A DNA stretch of 64,000 bases from Cystobasidium ongulense (taxonomy: Eukaryota; Basidiomycota; Cystobasidiomycetes; Cystobasidiales; Cystobasidiaceae), in NCBI GenBank assembly GCA_022835595.1, contig BQUP01000001.1, positions 806,001 through 870,000 of the forward strand. Reading direction: 5' to 3'. Of this stretch, positions 11,000-22,534 are shown piece after piece. Below the pieces are notes generated by a model, which was not told the origin of the DNA, did not search any database, and was given only the letters and a program-made list of their open reading frames with translations. How positions within the stretch are numbered: the first letter of the stretch is position 1; every line of letters begins with the position of its first letter. The position numbers were made by a program, and so were the translations under genes.

Positions 11000-12323
11000 T
11001 CACCAGTAGTCGTACTTTCGGTAAAAGGTCTCGCTATCCGTAGTTTCAGGAGCGTCTTTCTTTCTACCTCTTGTTCTAATATCACCTTTAACTTCTAGTG
11101 CCTGTCTAACGACCTTATCTTCTTTCAACCATTTCAAAGCAAGTGCTAACATTCTACTTCCCGCTCTTTTGGTATTATTCATATCATCTAGAACACCTTT
11201 TGGCACGCCTGGAACATCTTCGGAAACGATTGGCCATGGGATTGGTTCTGGTTGCGTTGTTGTACCTAGCTGAATGTGAGCGACGTGAGTTGGGAAATCG
11301 TCGAGGCCATCGAAGATGTGCGTTGCGTAGAGGATGGTAGCGTTACGCTCTTTGCACTCTTCTTTCAGGAATTCGAGCAGCTGGGAACGGACGAGAACAT
11401 CGAGATCTACTGTGACCTAGTAAGTCGGATAATAAGTTCAGCTAGCTTGACGTTACATCATGAATGAAGACTGTGTACCTCATCAAGCAGTAAAACATCC
11501 CAAGGTGCCATAAGACCTTGAACGATCTGGACGCGCCGTCTTTCACCATCACTGACTTGATGCATGTGCCATTCGAGGTCGACGTCTAAGATGTCGAGAA
11601 GCTTGTCTCGGCGTTCCTGTACCATCAACCAGGTTCAGCTTCAAAAGATAAAAGAGATGCTAGGTCGCTGGCTAACCTTGTGCTTGTATCCTCCGACAGA
11701 ATCGCTGTTTTGTTTATATGTACAACGGACACATTAGGTTCCATCTGCTATGTCACCTGACTTGAAAGTGCTTACAGGAAGTGGGCTACTTCCAGATCTG
11801 ATCTTACGACGGGGTTGTTCACAAACTCCATTCCTGTAGTGCATGGTTAGCTGTGTACGCCGTCAATATAGAGGTACGAGTGCTCACCCAGGTATGTGAC
11901 ACCCTAGGTACGCCACAGTCAGCTTCACGTATCGGCATCAAACGCGCCCGCCTGACACTCACAGCTGGGGTCTTTTGACTAGACGAGTGAGTGCATGCAA
12001 GTCAATACACGCATCGAGCATAGATCAGCTCGACACCTACAAGACATCCGATCCGAGTACATTCGCATGCGATCGCGTCAGTCGTTTTCCCGCGAGAATC
12101 TGCAGGAGTGTGGATTTGCCTGGAGGGAGCGAGTAGGGTCGATATGTGCGCGGTGATGATATCAAGAGATGGCCTCACCCGCTCCGTTCGAGCCCACCAT
12201 GATGCAGATGGCGCCCCGAGGCAGGACGAGATCAACATCCTTGAGGGCGGGCAGCTTGCTCGTCGACTGGGGGAACGAAAAGGTGAGCTTCTGGACCTCG
12301 ATGGCGAGCGGGTCGGCAGCCAT
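11000..12323 (-). CDS. CAF16: CCR4-associated ABC ATPase Caf16
   Basis: Caf16 is a soluble single-domain ABC ATPase linked to the CCR4-NOT transcription complex in yeast. Eight exons on the minus strand: 12323-12179, 12119-12041, 11978-11963, 11903-11888, 11833-11776, 11704-11677, 11616-11479 and 11416-11000, 298 aa against ~289 in yeast. Seen in order: Walker A GSNGAGKST (split by intron 1), VTYLG, the signature [10 protein letters not shown], Walker B DVLLLDE, and a DLD-containing D-loop, then [15 protein letters not shown], typical of Caf16. No membrane segment is present. Exons 3 and 4 are both 16 nt. The adjacent minus-strand genes are unrelated in function. Confidence 0.92.
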
Positions 12324-12639
12324 GGCGAGGAGTGAGATGTGGACGGTTGAATCCGAGCAAAGAAGAGAAGCGAAAGAATCAAAGAGCATCGATGGAATCA
12401 AATCAAGTCACATGTGTCTTATGTCCGATCATCATCGAGAGGCATCGAAAGCTGAATCGAGCAGGCTTGCTTGCTTTTCGCCCATCCACCTCGACCAAGT
12501 CAGTCAGCATCTGCAGGAATATGTGGATATGCGCATTACGTGCTATCGAGGTGCAATGGCTGAAGCTGCTCTATCGCCGGTCTGGCATCAAAGAACAATG
12601 CTGAAGAGGAAGATACACGGAAGCAAGACAGGACATGTG
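12324..12639. other. 5' flank of CAF16
   Basis: It carries the CAF16 promoter and the 3' flank of the small gene upstream. Open frames on the plus strand here are antisense or random and have no family resemblance. Confidence 0.5.
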
Positions 12640-13106
12640 CTAACTGCAAGCTGACTCTAGACCACACTCCTTTGCATACCCCTCGTCTTCATCCTCCTCC
12701 TCGTCAAACACATCCTCGTGCTCCGGCTTGTATGCATCAGTGTCATCAAACTTGAACGTTATCGGACTCTGGTACATGAAGGTGACCGTCCGAAAAGCGG
12801 CATTGACTGGTGATCTCGGGTCTGTCGTGGTGCTGAACAAGACAATGAATTAGCCAATTTCCAATCACGAGGGCAACCGTCTCTTCGAACTCACCTCATG
12901 CTACCGCCCTGAGCAGAGCTTGCATAGCCTCGAAACAACAGCCATGAAAGCTTGCTCTCGTCAGAGCCGGCATAGACACTCTTGCGAATGGCCTTGTTCG
13001 TAGGGCATGCAATTGTGAATGGCTGACTTGATTTTCGGGTGTACAGTCGGTGAGAGGTGCATCCGCTGGTAAAGCTGAGCGCGATGGGCGTGGACATTGC
13101 TTGCAT
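12640..13106 (-). CDS. Small acidic-tailed protein of unknown function
   Basis: Two exons on the minus strand, 13106-12895 and 12832-12640, join in phase to give 134 aa. The donor is GTGAGT and the acceptor TTCAG. The N-terminal half is polar with no signal peptide. The C-terminal half has a conserved-looking stretch, FMYQSPITFKFDDTDAYKP, followed by an acidic run (DVFDEEEDEDE) and Cys-containing end. A second in-frame Met four residues in is an alternative start. I do not recognise a domain. Clean splice signals and intact frame on both sides favour a real gene. It lies 317 bp upstream of CAF16 on the same strand. Confidence 0.55.
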
Positions 13107-13506
13107 TTTGACCGCTAAGGTACGACTACACCTGTAGGTGGTTATGTGAAATGAGGAAAGCTCGAATTAGCGAGAGGAGTAGATAAATTAGCAAGTTGAG
13201 TGAATTGGGTTGGAAGACAAGAGAGTCGGCCTTCACAACTACGCCTATTCACCCATTTTCCCTCCTCCTATCTCGTGCTGGTCATATGCTAGTGGCGATG
13301 CGAGGCGAAAAATCATAGCCACGGGTGACCAAGCGAAAAAATACAGAGCACGGGGCTGTGTGTGTTGGATATACGTGTTTAGCGCATAGATCACTAGAAA
13401 GTACATATGTGGGTTCACTCTTCTGCGTCCACCGCCGGTTTCTACCTCGGGTGCGTATGTTAACATCGACAAGTTGACTTTTGACCGGGTCAATTCTTCA
13501 GCCTCT
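13107..13506. other. Intergenic region
   Basis: It contains the promoter of the 134-aa gene and the 3' flank of the iron alcohol dehydrogenase. An open frame on the minus strand (13245-13493) shows no family resemblance. Confidence 0.5.
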
Positions 13507-14944
13507 CTAATAGACTACCTCAAGGACTTCTTTCACCATTGTCTCAGCGGGAGGGCACAATTCCTTCCAACCCGGTTTCCCAGTCGTTGCCTTATAAGCT
13601 TTCTCCGCGATCTTGCCCAGATCCTCTTTGGGTACTTTGTAATTCTTCAAGCTACTCTTCAATCCCAATCTGTCAACAAGCTTATCCAGTGCTGCAGCGG
13701 CAGCTAGTATAGTCCCTACGTCGGAATCGCCACTGTACTCATCCGAAAGATGCATATGATCTCGGACGTACGAAGTAGGAATGTAGCTAAATGTGTTGGC
13801 TAACATGCTGCGAGCATTCCCTTCTCCTAAATGACGAGCCATCATTCGTATCGTATTGGGCAGAGTAAGAACAGAGCAGTAGCCGTGAGGAATGGCATAT
13901 GTCGCTCCAAGTGCGTGTCCAAGAGCGTGTGCTGAATGCCATGCGTCAGTTAAAGGGCAGTCGCTCGCTCGACTCGCAATCGAAAGAAGAGAGAGTGATC
14001 TTACAAGGTCCCAGCCCTGTTTCAATCTTGCTCGGGAACAGTCTGACCATCAGATCAGCGTGATTCTCTCCATTTTCGGGAAGTTAGCAAGACCCACGAC
14101 ATCCAAGCAGCGATCTGCAACTTTCCTCTTGCTTCAATATGTTCCTTTCCCTCTTCGCCCATACATTGCGGAAGATACGTAAATAGATCCCTTATCGCGG
14201 CGAGGGCAGTTTGTTGAAGTGGGTACGGTGCACCAGGTCTATACAGTGTCTCGAAAGCATGATCCATTGCTCTTATGCCTGTTGACAGCCAGAGTTTCTC
14301 CGGAGTGTGTATTGATAGTTTCGGATCCATTATGATTGCTTTTGGAACGATCTCTTCGCCTGTCAGGGCTGCCTTGTTGCCATCTTTGTCGGTATATCCG
14401 GCATGCGAGGTAAACTCTGCGGCTGATAGTGTAGTAGGCACAGCAATCTGTGTGATGATCATCTCTTCTAATCAGCCCTTGGCCACAATTGCTTATGAGA
14501 TCGTCACTTTAAACCACGCACATGTGGAATAAACGAGCCATGCTGTTCATTATGAAAGTACGAGACGAGCTTTGCAGCATCAATGACTGATCCACCGCCA
14601 ATACCAACGATGCAGTTTGCGTCATTGTCTCTATATACTTTGAGCGCTTCTTCGATGTTAGCAATTGGCGCGTGCTGCTTCATGCCCGTGAAAGTGGCAG
14701 CATAAGCATGACGATCTTTGAGCAGCTTTTCGACGTGCGGCACGACTGGTGTTTTGGACAGCGAGTTGCCTGTCATGATGAGCACCTTGGGAGAGGCTCC
14801 TTCTTGACCTTTGCTCGCATACTCCTGCATCACATCCTTGAGGATATCCCATAAGCCGTCTATGCTGTCGGGGCCATACTCGATCCGTCGAAGGTGCGTC
14901 GTCGTGAACTTGCCGACTGGCGGACCGCTGACTACCTCTTGCAT
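13507..14944 (-). CDS. Iron-containing alcohol dehydrogenase family protein (maleylacetate reductase-like)
   Basis: Family III metal-dependent dehydrogenases use NAD(P) and Fe2+ or Zn2+. Four exons on the minus strand: 14944-14522, 14462-14098, 14042-14005 and 13931-13507, 416 aa. The Rossmann half has the diphosphate loop GIGGGSVIDAAK, then QIAVPTTLSAAEFTSHAGYTD. The metal half has the RAMDHAFE motif and HALGHALGATYAIPHG, which supply the usual Asp/His ligands. Conservation of TTLSAAEF and the overall length fit the maleylacetate reductase branch and fungal relatives; the substrate cannot be fixed from sequence. Such genes in fungi often sit near aromatic-degradation genes, but the neighbour here is only a short-chain dehydrogenase. 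A Met at 14944 directly precedes the conserved start of the fold. Confidence 0.85.
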
Positions 14945-15303
14945 GGCTGGTGAGGAATAGTAAAGTATTATTGGTGTGTTCTAAGCAGACCTGGTCAAGA
15001 GCTTCGAATAGCGGACACAAAGATTGTTCGCCACAACCGGTGTTGACGATGATAATGCCGGTCATTTGCCACCAATATGGACAAGCAGGCAACGGGAATC
15101 TGAGCACACAGCATATAAGCAGGGAAGGGTTTCTAAATTGCATCAATCGCATTCTCATTTCGCTAGGCTACAATGGCTGATGATGGGTCATACCCAGTCA
15201 TCTTGGCCTGATAGAACTGTTTGTGCACCTTTCCAGTGGCGAGATTCTCTTTTCTCCTTCTAGCTAAGGCCAAAAGGTCGATTGTCCAGCAGACGTGAAT
15301 AAT
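14945..15303. other. 5' flank of the iron alcohol dehydrogenase
   Basis: This 359-bp region separates two minus-strand dehydrogenase genes. It holds the promoter of the downstream one and the terminator region of the upstream one. No feature is assigned. Confidence 0.5.
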
Positions 15304-16685
15304 CTAGCTGATGGTAGTGCCACCATTGACGTGTATTGTTTCGCTGGAGATGAAGGAAGAGTCCTCAGAAGCTCTGTAAGGTTTTCGTTTGCGAATCAGT
15401 AATCGTCCAGCTACGTTGCAAAGTGACTTGGTATAGTAAAGCCTCACAAGAATACGCAGACTGTAGCGACTTCAACCGGCTGTCCGGGTCTTCCAATAGG
15501 AGAAGTGAATCCCGCAATGTTGGACTTGCTGAAAGTAGAAGTAACGAGCGGGGTGTAGATTGGTCCAGGAGCGATTGCATTAACTCGGATAACCTTGTCT
15601 GCGAGGATCTGGTTGCTCAAGCCTCGAGTGAAAGAAACGATGGCACCCTTTGTGGAAGTGTCTGAAAAAGAACAATGAAGGCGGGTAAGACGATGCTATG
15701 AGATTGGTATCAAGACGCAGCACTTACAATCAAGCAAGTCGGGTCGACCGACGAAAGCGTTGATGCTTGCCATGTTGATAATGGAAGATCCTCTGGGCAT
15801 GTGGGAGATGGAGTGCTTGGACATGTAAAAGTACTATAAATCAAACTAACTCAGTAAAGTTGTCCTGCACCTATTCTTTGATGTTTGGATACTTACACTG
15901 TTCATGTTGACCTGGAAGGTCCTGTTGTCGAGAAAACCACGGACAAATCAGCGACCTGAAGAAATCCCACTCAAGAGAAATGAGGGGGAAACCTACTCTT
16001 CCCACTGCTTAGAATCGAGAGTGGTAATATCGTGATTCTCGAGTTGCTGAGCAGCATTGTTGACTAGAATGTCCAATTTACCAAATCTAGCAAGATGAGC
16101 TTCAATGACTTTCTTAGCATTAGCTTCTACTTTAAGATCGGCCTGAACTAGGTGAAGTGTTCTGAGGCCATTTGTTTTCTTCTCAACATAAGCTTTTGTA
16201 TCTTGAGCGTCTGATTCTTCTGATGGAAGGTAGGAAATAGTACTATCTGCACCTTCTAGGGCGAATAGGATTGCAGTTGCACGTCCAATACCGGAGTCTC
16301 CTCCTGTAATGATAGCTTTCTTGCCTTCTAGCTTGCCACTGCCGATGTATGGCTTTCCGTTGGCGTACTTGTCGTCAATGGCGATCTAAATACCCACAAT
16401 ATCATCGACATGAATGGATCATACAAAAAAGGTAGAAAATGGTGGCGTAGTTCAACAAGAAGCGACGATCAGTGGGGCGCTTCTCAAAAAACATCAAGTT
16501 GGACAAAGATTATGACACACCTTGTGCTGCTTGCTCTGCTTACCAGGCCTCTCGCCAGGGACATTCTGCTCTTGCTGTTCGAGGAGGATGGCGGGGTCTT
16601 TGCCAGAGAGCTGGAAGTCCTCAGCCGGGTAGTCGTGGGAAGCGAGTCCGACTGCTTCTTTAACTTGGTCTACGATGCCAGACAT
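15304..16685 (-). CDS. Short-chain dehydrogenase/reductase of the stress/glucose-dehydrogenase-like group
   Basis: Six exons on the minus strand: 16685-16521, 16385-15997, 15921-15897, 15833-15728, 15661-15448 and 15373-15304, 322 aa. After a ~75-residue N-terminal extension (PGERPGK, then YIGSGKLEGKKA) comes the cofactor loop TGGDSGIGRA, the NNAA strand, a Ser in NMASINAF, and the catalytic pair in YTSTKGA (Tyr-x3-Lys). It ends with SSETIHVNGGT. The extension and TGGDSGIG are typical of a group shared with many bacterial general-stress dehydrogenases (YhdF/YghA type), so an old exchange between bacteria and fungi is possible. The five introns show it is long settled here. Substrate unknown. 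It lies beside the iron alcohol dehydrogenase, same strand. Confidence 0.88.
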
Positions 16686-17036
16686 GGTGTGTGGTAGTAG
16701 TTGTTGTTGATGTAGTGTAAAGTGTGCGAGTAGTTGTAGTTGAGGAAAGAAAAAAGAAAAGAGAAGATCTTTAATTCCTCATTACAGACGCGATGATCGG
16801 CACCTTTAATCAGGCACGTCATTAAGCTCAGAAAGATTCAAGAAGTTTCCATGGTGCATCAAGATCTTTGATTGATTGATAGAGTGGATGGTATGGCCTT
16901 GTTGGTGCTGCTCTGTGATTGCCATTTCTTGCAATTCAATCCCAGGTCATTTCGCTGACTTCATGAATGAAAGCACGTGTTTGGCTGAGTACATCTCATA
17001 CACAAACCCTACTTCTCCAACTAACATAAACTACCC
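16686..17036. other. Intergenic region
   Basis: It is the 5' flank of the short-chain dehydrogenase, with TAGTTGTTGTTG-type short repeats at 16690-16740 and a purine-rich AGAAAAGAAA tract near 16745-16770. Nothing else is seen. Confidence 0.5.
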
Positions 17037-18991
17037 TCATGTCCTCAACTGAGCTTCCACACTCTCCGCCACATCCTCCACCAAATCCCTACACAACTCA
17101 CTTGTATTCCTCATACATTCCTCTGTAGCAACAGTACCAAACTGTACATCATCCTTCCATTCTTTCCATTTTCCATTCTTGAGTTCTTTCCTAGCTAGAT
17201 TAGCTAATGCTTTACCAGGTCCAACAAATACAAATCTTGTTACTCCTTGGTCTCTCATTACGTTTAATGCTGAAGACCAGAGAACTGGTTTATGTATTGA
17301 GGCTACTATATCTCGCTTTAATCGTTCGGGATTTAAGATCAAACCGGCATCGAGATTGGAAACAATAGGTGCCCGAGGTGCTTTTGCTGAAACACCGTGA
17401 TTCCAAGCGTGAGTCATGCCTGCTGCTGCGGGCGCCATAAACGAGCAGTGGAAGGGGGCGCTGGATTCAGAAGTACATATGAACTGGCTTGTCAGTTGAC
17501 GAACCACCTGAGTAATCTGAACGGATGGGCTGGAGACTCACAAAACAGGCAGATCGGCAGCTCTAGCAGCGATTTCCTTATCCTCCAATTTCTCACAAGC
17601 TCTGAGGACGCCAGCTCTAGAACCCGACAATACCAATTGCCTAGAAGAGTTATAACTAGCAATTTCAACAAGTCCAAAGTTACCTTTATTTTCTTTTTTA
17701 ACTTTATCAATTATTCTTTGAACTTGTTCAGGTGTTGAATCACCTTGTAACATTATAGCCGACATTTGAGCTCTTTCTTCATCTTTTGCTTTATGATCTG
17801 AATATGTTTTCAGTGAAGATAATTGCAATGCTCTTGATGTTAATAAACCATGTAAACGTGTAAGATGAACTCCTTCTGTGAATGAGAGAACTCCAGATGC
17901 GACACATGCACTGTATTCGCCTGATGAATGACCAGCGAAGAATGAAGCGCGTGCTGAGAGTGGTATCCCAAATTCTTGTTCGAGTGTGCGCAAGAGCGCG
18001 ATGGAGGTCACGCAAATAGCGGGTTGCGAATTGGAGGAGCGTGTAAGTTCATCCTGTGCGGGGCGAAACCACCACGTATACTGTTTGTCAGTATGGGCGA
18101 GGAATAAATAGAAGAAAGACGTTACACACCTGAGGACCGTTGCGAACAATCGTCTGCAATTCCTTGGGAGACCTTTCCTTCTGCCAAACTGGCCATTCTT
18201 CGAGGTTTAGATGTTTCAATTCCGGTAATTCATGCAATTTCAAGTCTTTCCTCCATTTCTCAAACTGGGAGAGGGCCTGATAGGACGTGGGAGAAGCATG
18301 ACATAGAATGCCATACAGCGTCAGTATTGTATATAAAGCAATAAAATGAATGTGGAGGATTCAAGCGGGTCTGTCGGCCGTCTGATCACGAGATCTCTCA
18401 AGCGGAATGATGACCCACATGTTCCGCTTCTTCCCAGGTCTCTCTTGCAGCCTTGAAGTTGTCAAGGAAGGACGCCATTCCGACGTATTGCGAACCACTT
18501 CCAGGCATGAGGAGTGCAGTGAGAGGGGGAGCTTGCTTGTTTGAATTCGACAGAGTCCTCGTGGTGGATGCGGAGTCACTCGATGGAGCACCCCAAGCTT
18601 TCTCCATTTCCCGCCTTGCGTCTCTTGCTTTTGAAGTTCGAGCAGGATCAGACTGGATGGTCCCCACGATAGGATTGACAGTGGAAGGTGCAAACCAGGC
18701 TTCCCTTCCCCGTCTTGTCGTGGAAAGTGGGAATGCATCGTGCTTGGAGGGGTCGCGGTAGTGCCCTATGTAGCGCGAGTCGAGGACGAGGGGCTCGAAG
18801 CTGTTGGGCCACGAGGGAGGGGATGTGGGCGGTGGATTGCGTTTGATGGTCGATGTGGTTGTAGATGCACTCGATGTGGATGTGGACTTTGTCGAGTGCC
18901 GCCGCCGTCGAGGCCGGATGCTCTTCCTCGAACAAGCGCAAGCGCAGGCACACGAGCGCGGAGTGGATGACGACCTAGCGAGCGAGGCCAT
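17037..18991 (-). CDS. MCT1: Malonyl-CoA:ACP transacylase, probably mitochondrial
   Basis: Mct1 charges acyl carrier protein with malonate in mitochondrial type II fatty-acid synthesis, the route to octanoate and lipoate. Four exons on the minus strand: 18991-18419, 18276-18130, 18053-17542 and 17460-17037, 551 aa. Seen in order: the PGSGSQYVGM loop, ELTRSSNSQPAI, the nucleophile motif GHSSGEYSA, and the catalytic His in APFHCSFM, then FVGPGKALANL. The first ~60 residues are rich in Ser, Arg, Cys and Thr with almost no acid, fitting a mitochondrial presequence. The protein is ~190 residues longer than yeast Mct1, mostly an N-terminal Ser/Pro-rich extension before the fold. The acceptor of exon 3 has a nearby alternative (TACAAACAG) that would insert 11 residues; I chose the join giving GPQDELTR. 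Confidence 0.9.
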
Positions 18992-19954
18992 GCTGTCGCT
19001 ATATACTAGACTGCTGTATGTATGTACTTAGCCAGGTTGGGGGAAGGACAAGTTTGAAAGCTTTTAATTATTTCCTGACAGCTGCCCTTCTTGCCGGATG
19101 GATGGAATGGAATGCCGGAATGGTCCGCTCGATAGCCGTCGATGATGTCGGAAGGTGGTGGACATGCGGATGCTTTGGAGTGTGTAATCTCTCATACAAT
19201 CAACAACTATAGCACACAGTATCACCTAGCTATCCCTCCTCTCTTGCTCTTATCGCGGGTGCCGGTCTTTATTCAAATACCGTAGCAAGAAAGAGGCGCT
19301 CGGACGGAGTGGTGGGAGAGGTGTGAATGGCAGTGGCCGGACTGTCGATGGAGTGAGCAGTGGAGTGATTATACGCATTAGATTGAAGATGGCTGTAGCT
19401 ATGAGCCTTCCAATGCTTGGAGAGTGTACCGCGAGTATCCATCTATGAAAGCTGCACGTGATTTATCAGGATATGGTATATAAGGTGGTGGATGGAGTGA
19501 GCAGCAGCAGCAGCAGGTAGCGAGTAATGGTGTGGCAGTGTGTGATGTAGTGTTGTCATGATCTGGCCAGTCCCTCCGTCTGCGTGCAAGCTGGATCCAC
19601 TGAGCATAGCGCTGGCCCACAATGTACTATCATGACACGACGACCGAACACACTGCACGAACAAGGTGGGAGAGCGAGCGAGCGAGTGCAGACTGGCGGG
19701 CATTGCATGCAGTACAGACTAGGTAGGTGGACTAAGTAGCCAGCTCACCCAGCCCCACCCTGTCACTCGCCATACTGCCCTCAAACGTGTCCAGCTGCTT
19801 GCCTTTGCACGTTCAGAGGACAGCCAGATACGACCGTCAGCATGGCAGAGGTGAGTGTGCTTGTCCTCGCTCCATCCAGCAATGTGACGAGCGACACTGA
19901 CATGCTGCGTGTCCTCCTCACTCGCTGTCCTCATCCTGCACCGACTGACGAACA
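18992..19954. promoter_or_regulatory. Long shared 5' region of MCT1 and the GPC acyltransferase gene
   Basis: This 963-bp stretch between divergent starts is the longest gene-free gap apart from the one at 42281. It has a (GCA)n run at about 19500-19517 and a GAGCGAGCGAGCGAG repeat near 19673-19687. A TATAA-like run occurs near 19475. No coding frame with family resemblance is seen. Confidence 0.5.
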
Positions 19955-22157
19955 ATGCTGCCCTACATGACTGGCATGACCGCATCACCACCTTCATCGC
20001 CCATCTACACCACATCCACGCTGCAGACCCCCACCTATCTCTCCCTCGATGACTTTTCATCCTCTTCGTCCTCGTCGCCCTCGCGTCCTGGCCTGTCGCG
20101 CACCTCGAGCGTCTCATCCATGGCCCTCGCAGAAGCAGACGACTCGTTCAGCCAACTCACCCTGCTCGACCTGCTCGTCGCTCTAGACGCTCATGTAGAT
20201 CTAGCATCCAGAGAGATTAAGAAAAAGGGCAAGGAGTGGAGAAATAAAGCAAACTCGACCGCCATCAGCGTGAAAAGGCAGGCGGGCGAAGTCATCTCGA
20301 ATCAACGCAGGCTCAGGAGGAGAGTCGCTGCTGGCGGTGGGTTCACCTCTAGCAATGTAGGCAGGAGGGGAATGGATCCAGACAGCGAGGAATACGAACA
20401 AGGAGACGTCGTGTTCGACAGGGAATTGCAGCGATTCCGTGAAAAGGTGCGTCCTCATGCCACATTCACAGCTAAAAGTGTGTCACACTGCTGAACATGA
20501 TTTCCGTTCATTGAATAGCTCCAAGGACGATTGGACATTGTCAAAGCGAAATGGAAAGATCAGAAAGTAGTTTCGCTCCGTGATAAACTCTCCTTTTTCT
20601 TTGGTGTCGAACTCGTCCTCTTCTCGGCACTGCTCATTGGGTTCAGGCCTCAGTGGATGTATGTATCCTCCTACTATGCTGGGATGAGCCCGTTGGACGC
20701 TGCTAATTGACGCCTTCTCCTACGCAGTCCTGGAGTATACACTGCCCTCGCTGCCTACCTCTTCCCCATCCGCATATACGAGTATCGCAAGAAGAGCTAT
20801 TCTCTTTTCCTGTATGATCTATGCTGTGGGTCTCATTTCATATGCTCCTATCAACTGGATCCTTCGTCTAAGTCGATTCTCTCCCACAGACATCGTGAAT
20901 ATCATGACACTAGCCTGTCTCTGGATTTTCCCCTCCTCCACCAAGCTCTTCGTAGCCTGTTATTGTCTAACACACGGCCCACTATGCACAGCAATAGCAA
21001 CATGGCGTAATTCACTAGTATTTCATTCAGTAGATAAAGTCACTTCACTGTTCATTCATGTTTATCCTCCTTTTGTCTTCACTGTCCTAAGACATTTCTA
21101 CCCTAATGCAGAGGAGAAATATCCTGCTCTGAAGGAACTGGATAGCATGAATGTTGGGAAGAGTTTGGTCTTTTCGAGTGTCGCTTGTAAGTGGCCTCTT
21201 AGCTCTTCTCACCTTCTTCCAGCCCTACATAATCGATCTTGACACAACTGACTTTACTATGCTGCTTATGTCCATACAGACCTCGTCTGGCAGATCTTCT
21301 ACTACTACGGCGTCATAGTAGCGCGTAAGGAAGAGATTGAAAAGCAAGGTCGAATCACTTCATTCACGTATATGCTCAGTAATAAACGAAGTTTCATCGG
21401 GAAAACATTAGCCAAGATCAAACCGCAGTATAGGGAAGTCTCTTTTATGGCTGGTCAATTCGTTTATACTATCGTTACTATGGCGCCTTCTTCTATTTGG
21501 CTATACGATAGTAAGATCCTGTCTGTTCTCTGGCTACATACGTTCTTTGCGTGAGTGGGCGTCCTTGGACATTCCCATATTGGTGTAGCACGATGCTGAA
21601 CATATTACCTTCTAACACTCCACAGCGTATCAGTGTGGAACGGAGCGTCGTTTTACTTCAAGATCATGTCGAACTCGAAAGAAGTAGCCTCGTTAAAGAA
21701 GGAATTGGAAGCTCTACAGAAAGAAATCGAAGGATCAAAAACACCCGCTTCTGTCGCTTCTATCGCTCCATCTGAAGAACCTAGTGAAGCACTTTCTTTA
21801 GGTCCTAGTGCTGTCGCATCTCCTGAATTTGGACCTGGTGGTACGGGTGCTAGTGGTGCACTCGGTAATGCTGCTGTGCCAGCGACTGAGAAAGAGCAAC
21901 AGGAAATGGTAGAGTCGGAAATGAGCAGCACTACTCCTGATACTATAACCATTCCAGACTCTACTTCTAGTATAACGAGTACTAGTATGGATAGTGAATC
22001 TGGTCTGCTCGAAAGGAATGAAAGCGTAGGTAGTCTAAGATTGGACGACATGGATATAGAGGGAAGTCAACAGGGTAGCAACACCGACGCCATGTCGGAC
22101 TCGAGCGCTGTTGTAGTGAATTCTGAAGATGGTCAGCCTATGTCGGTGAGGATATAG
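19955..22157 (+). CDS. GPC1: Glycerophosphocholine acyltransferase (Gpc1 family, DUF2838)
   Basis: Gpc1 transfers an acyl chain from acyl-CoA to glycerophosphocholine, remaking lysophosphatidylcholine in ER membranes. Six exons: 19955-20446, 20519-20658, 20728-20825, 20890-21186, 21280-21550 and 21626-22157, 609 aa. After a polar Ser-rich N-terminus come several membrane helices (about residues 185-440). Family blocks are FFGVELVLFSALLIGFRP, IRIYEYRKK, WIFPSSTKLFVACYCLTHGP, IATWRNSLVFHS, and VYTIVTMAPS. The last exon adds a ~175-residue acidic, Ser/Thr-rich cytosolic tail after the helix ending FKIM. That tail is low complexity and probably not catalytic. A downstream Met (codon 6) is a possible alternative start. 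It is divergent from MCT1. Confidence 0.9.
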
Positions 22158-22534
22158 CGTCTACATGGTACTCAGATTTTATTAGATTTGTTTCCGTTTT
22201 GTAGCAATTAGCCTTGCGTGAGTCGTGGACTTCGCCACGCCTGCTCTTGCTTGGGTCTAAGATCCCTGCATCAGCCATTCAGTCAGTCTTTCAAGCAATG
22301 AAGCAGTCGACACTGAACAAGGCTTTCAACTTGCAACTCTTGCTCTTGTATCTATGATATTATCTTGCCACCACCGGCAAGCTGCTTACTTGCTCGCTCC
22401 CGCTTGCCGGGATGGAAGATGATCGACACTTCGGCGGTAAGATCCAGTTCAATTTACAAAGACAAGCTTCTCTCTTCTCTTCTCTTCGTCTCAATCATTA
22501 CTCTGGTTTCACAGTATATATTAGAATACACAAC
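22158..22534. other. Intergenic region
   Basis: It holds the 3' flank of the GPC acyltransferase gene and the promoter of the reductase. A pyrimidine-rich CTTCTCTCTTCTCTTCTC tract at about 22466-22490, ~50 bp before the next ATG, resembles a fungal CT-rich core promoter block. Confidence 0.5.

Noticed and set aside
13507-16685. A possible aromatic-degradation cluster formed by the two dehydrogenases
   Set aside because: Only two adjacent oxidoreductases are present. There is no dioxygenase, transporter or regulator nearby, so a pathway cluster is not supported.
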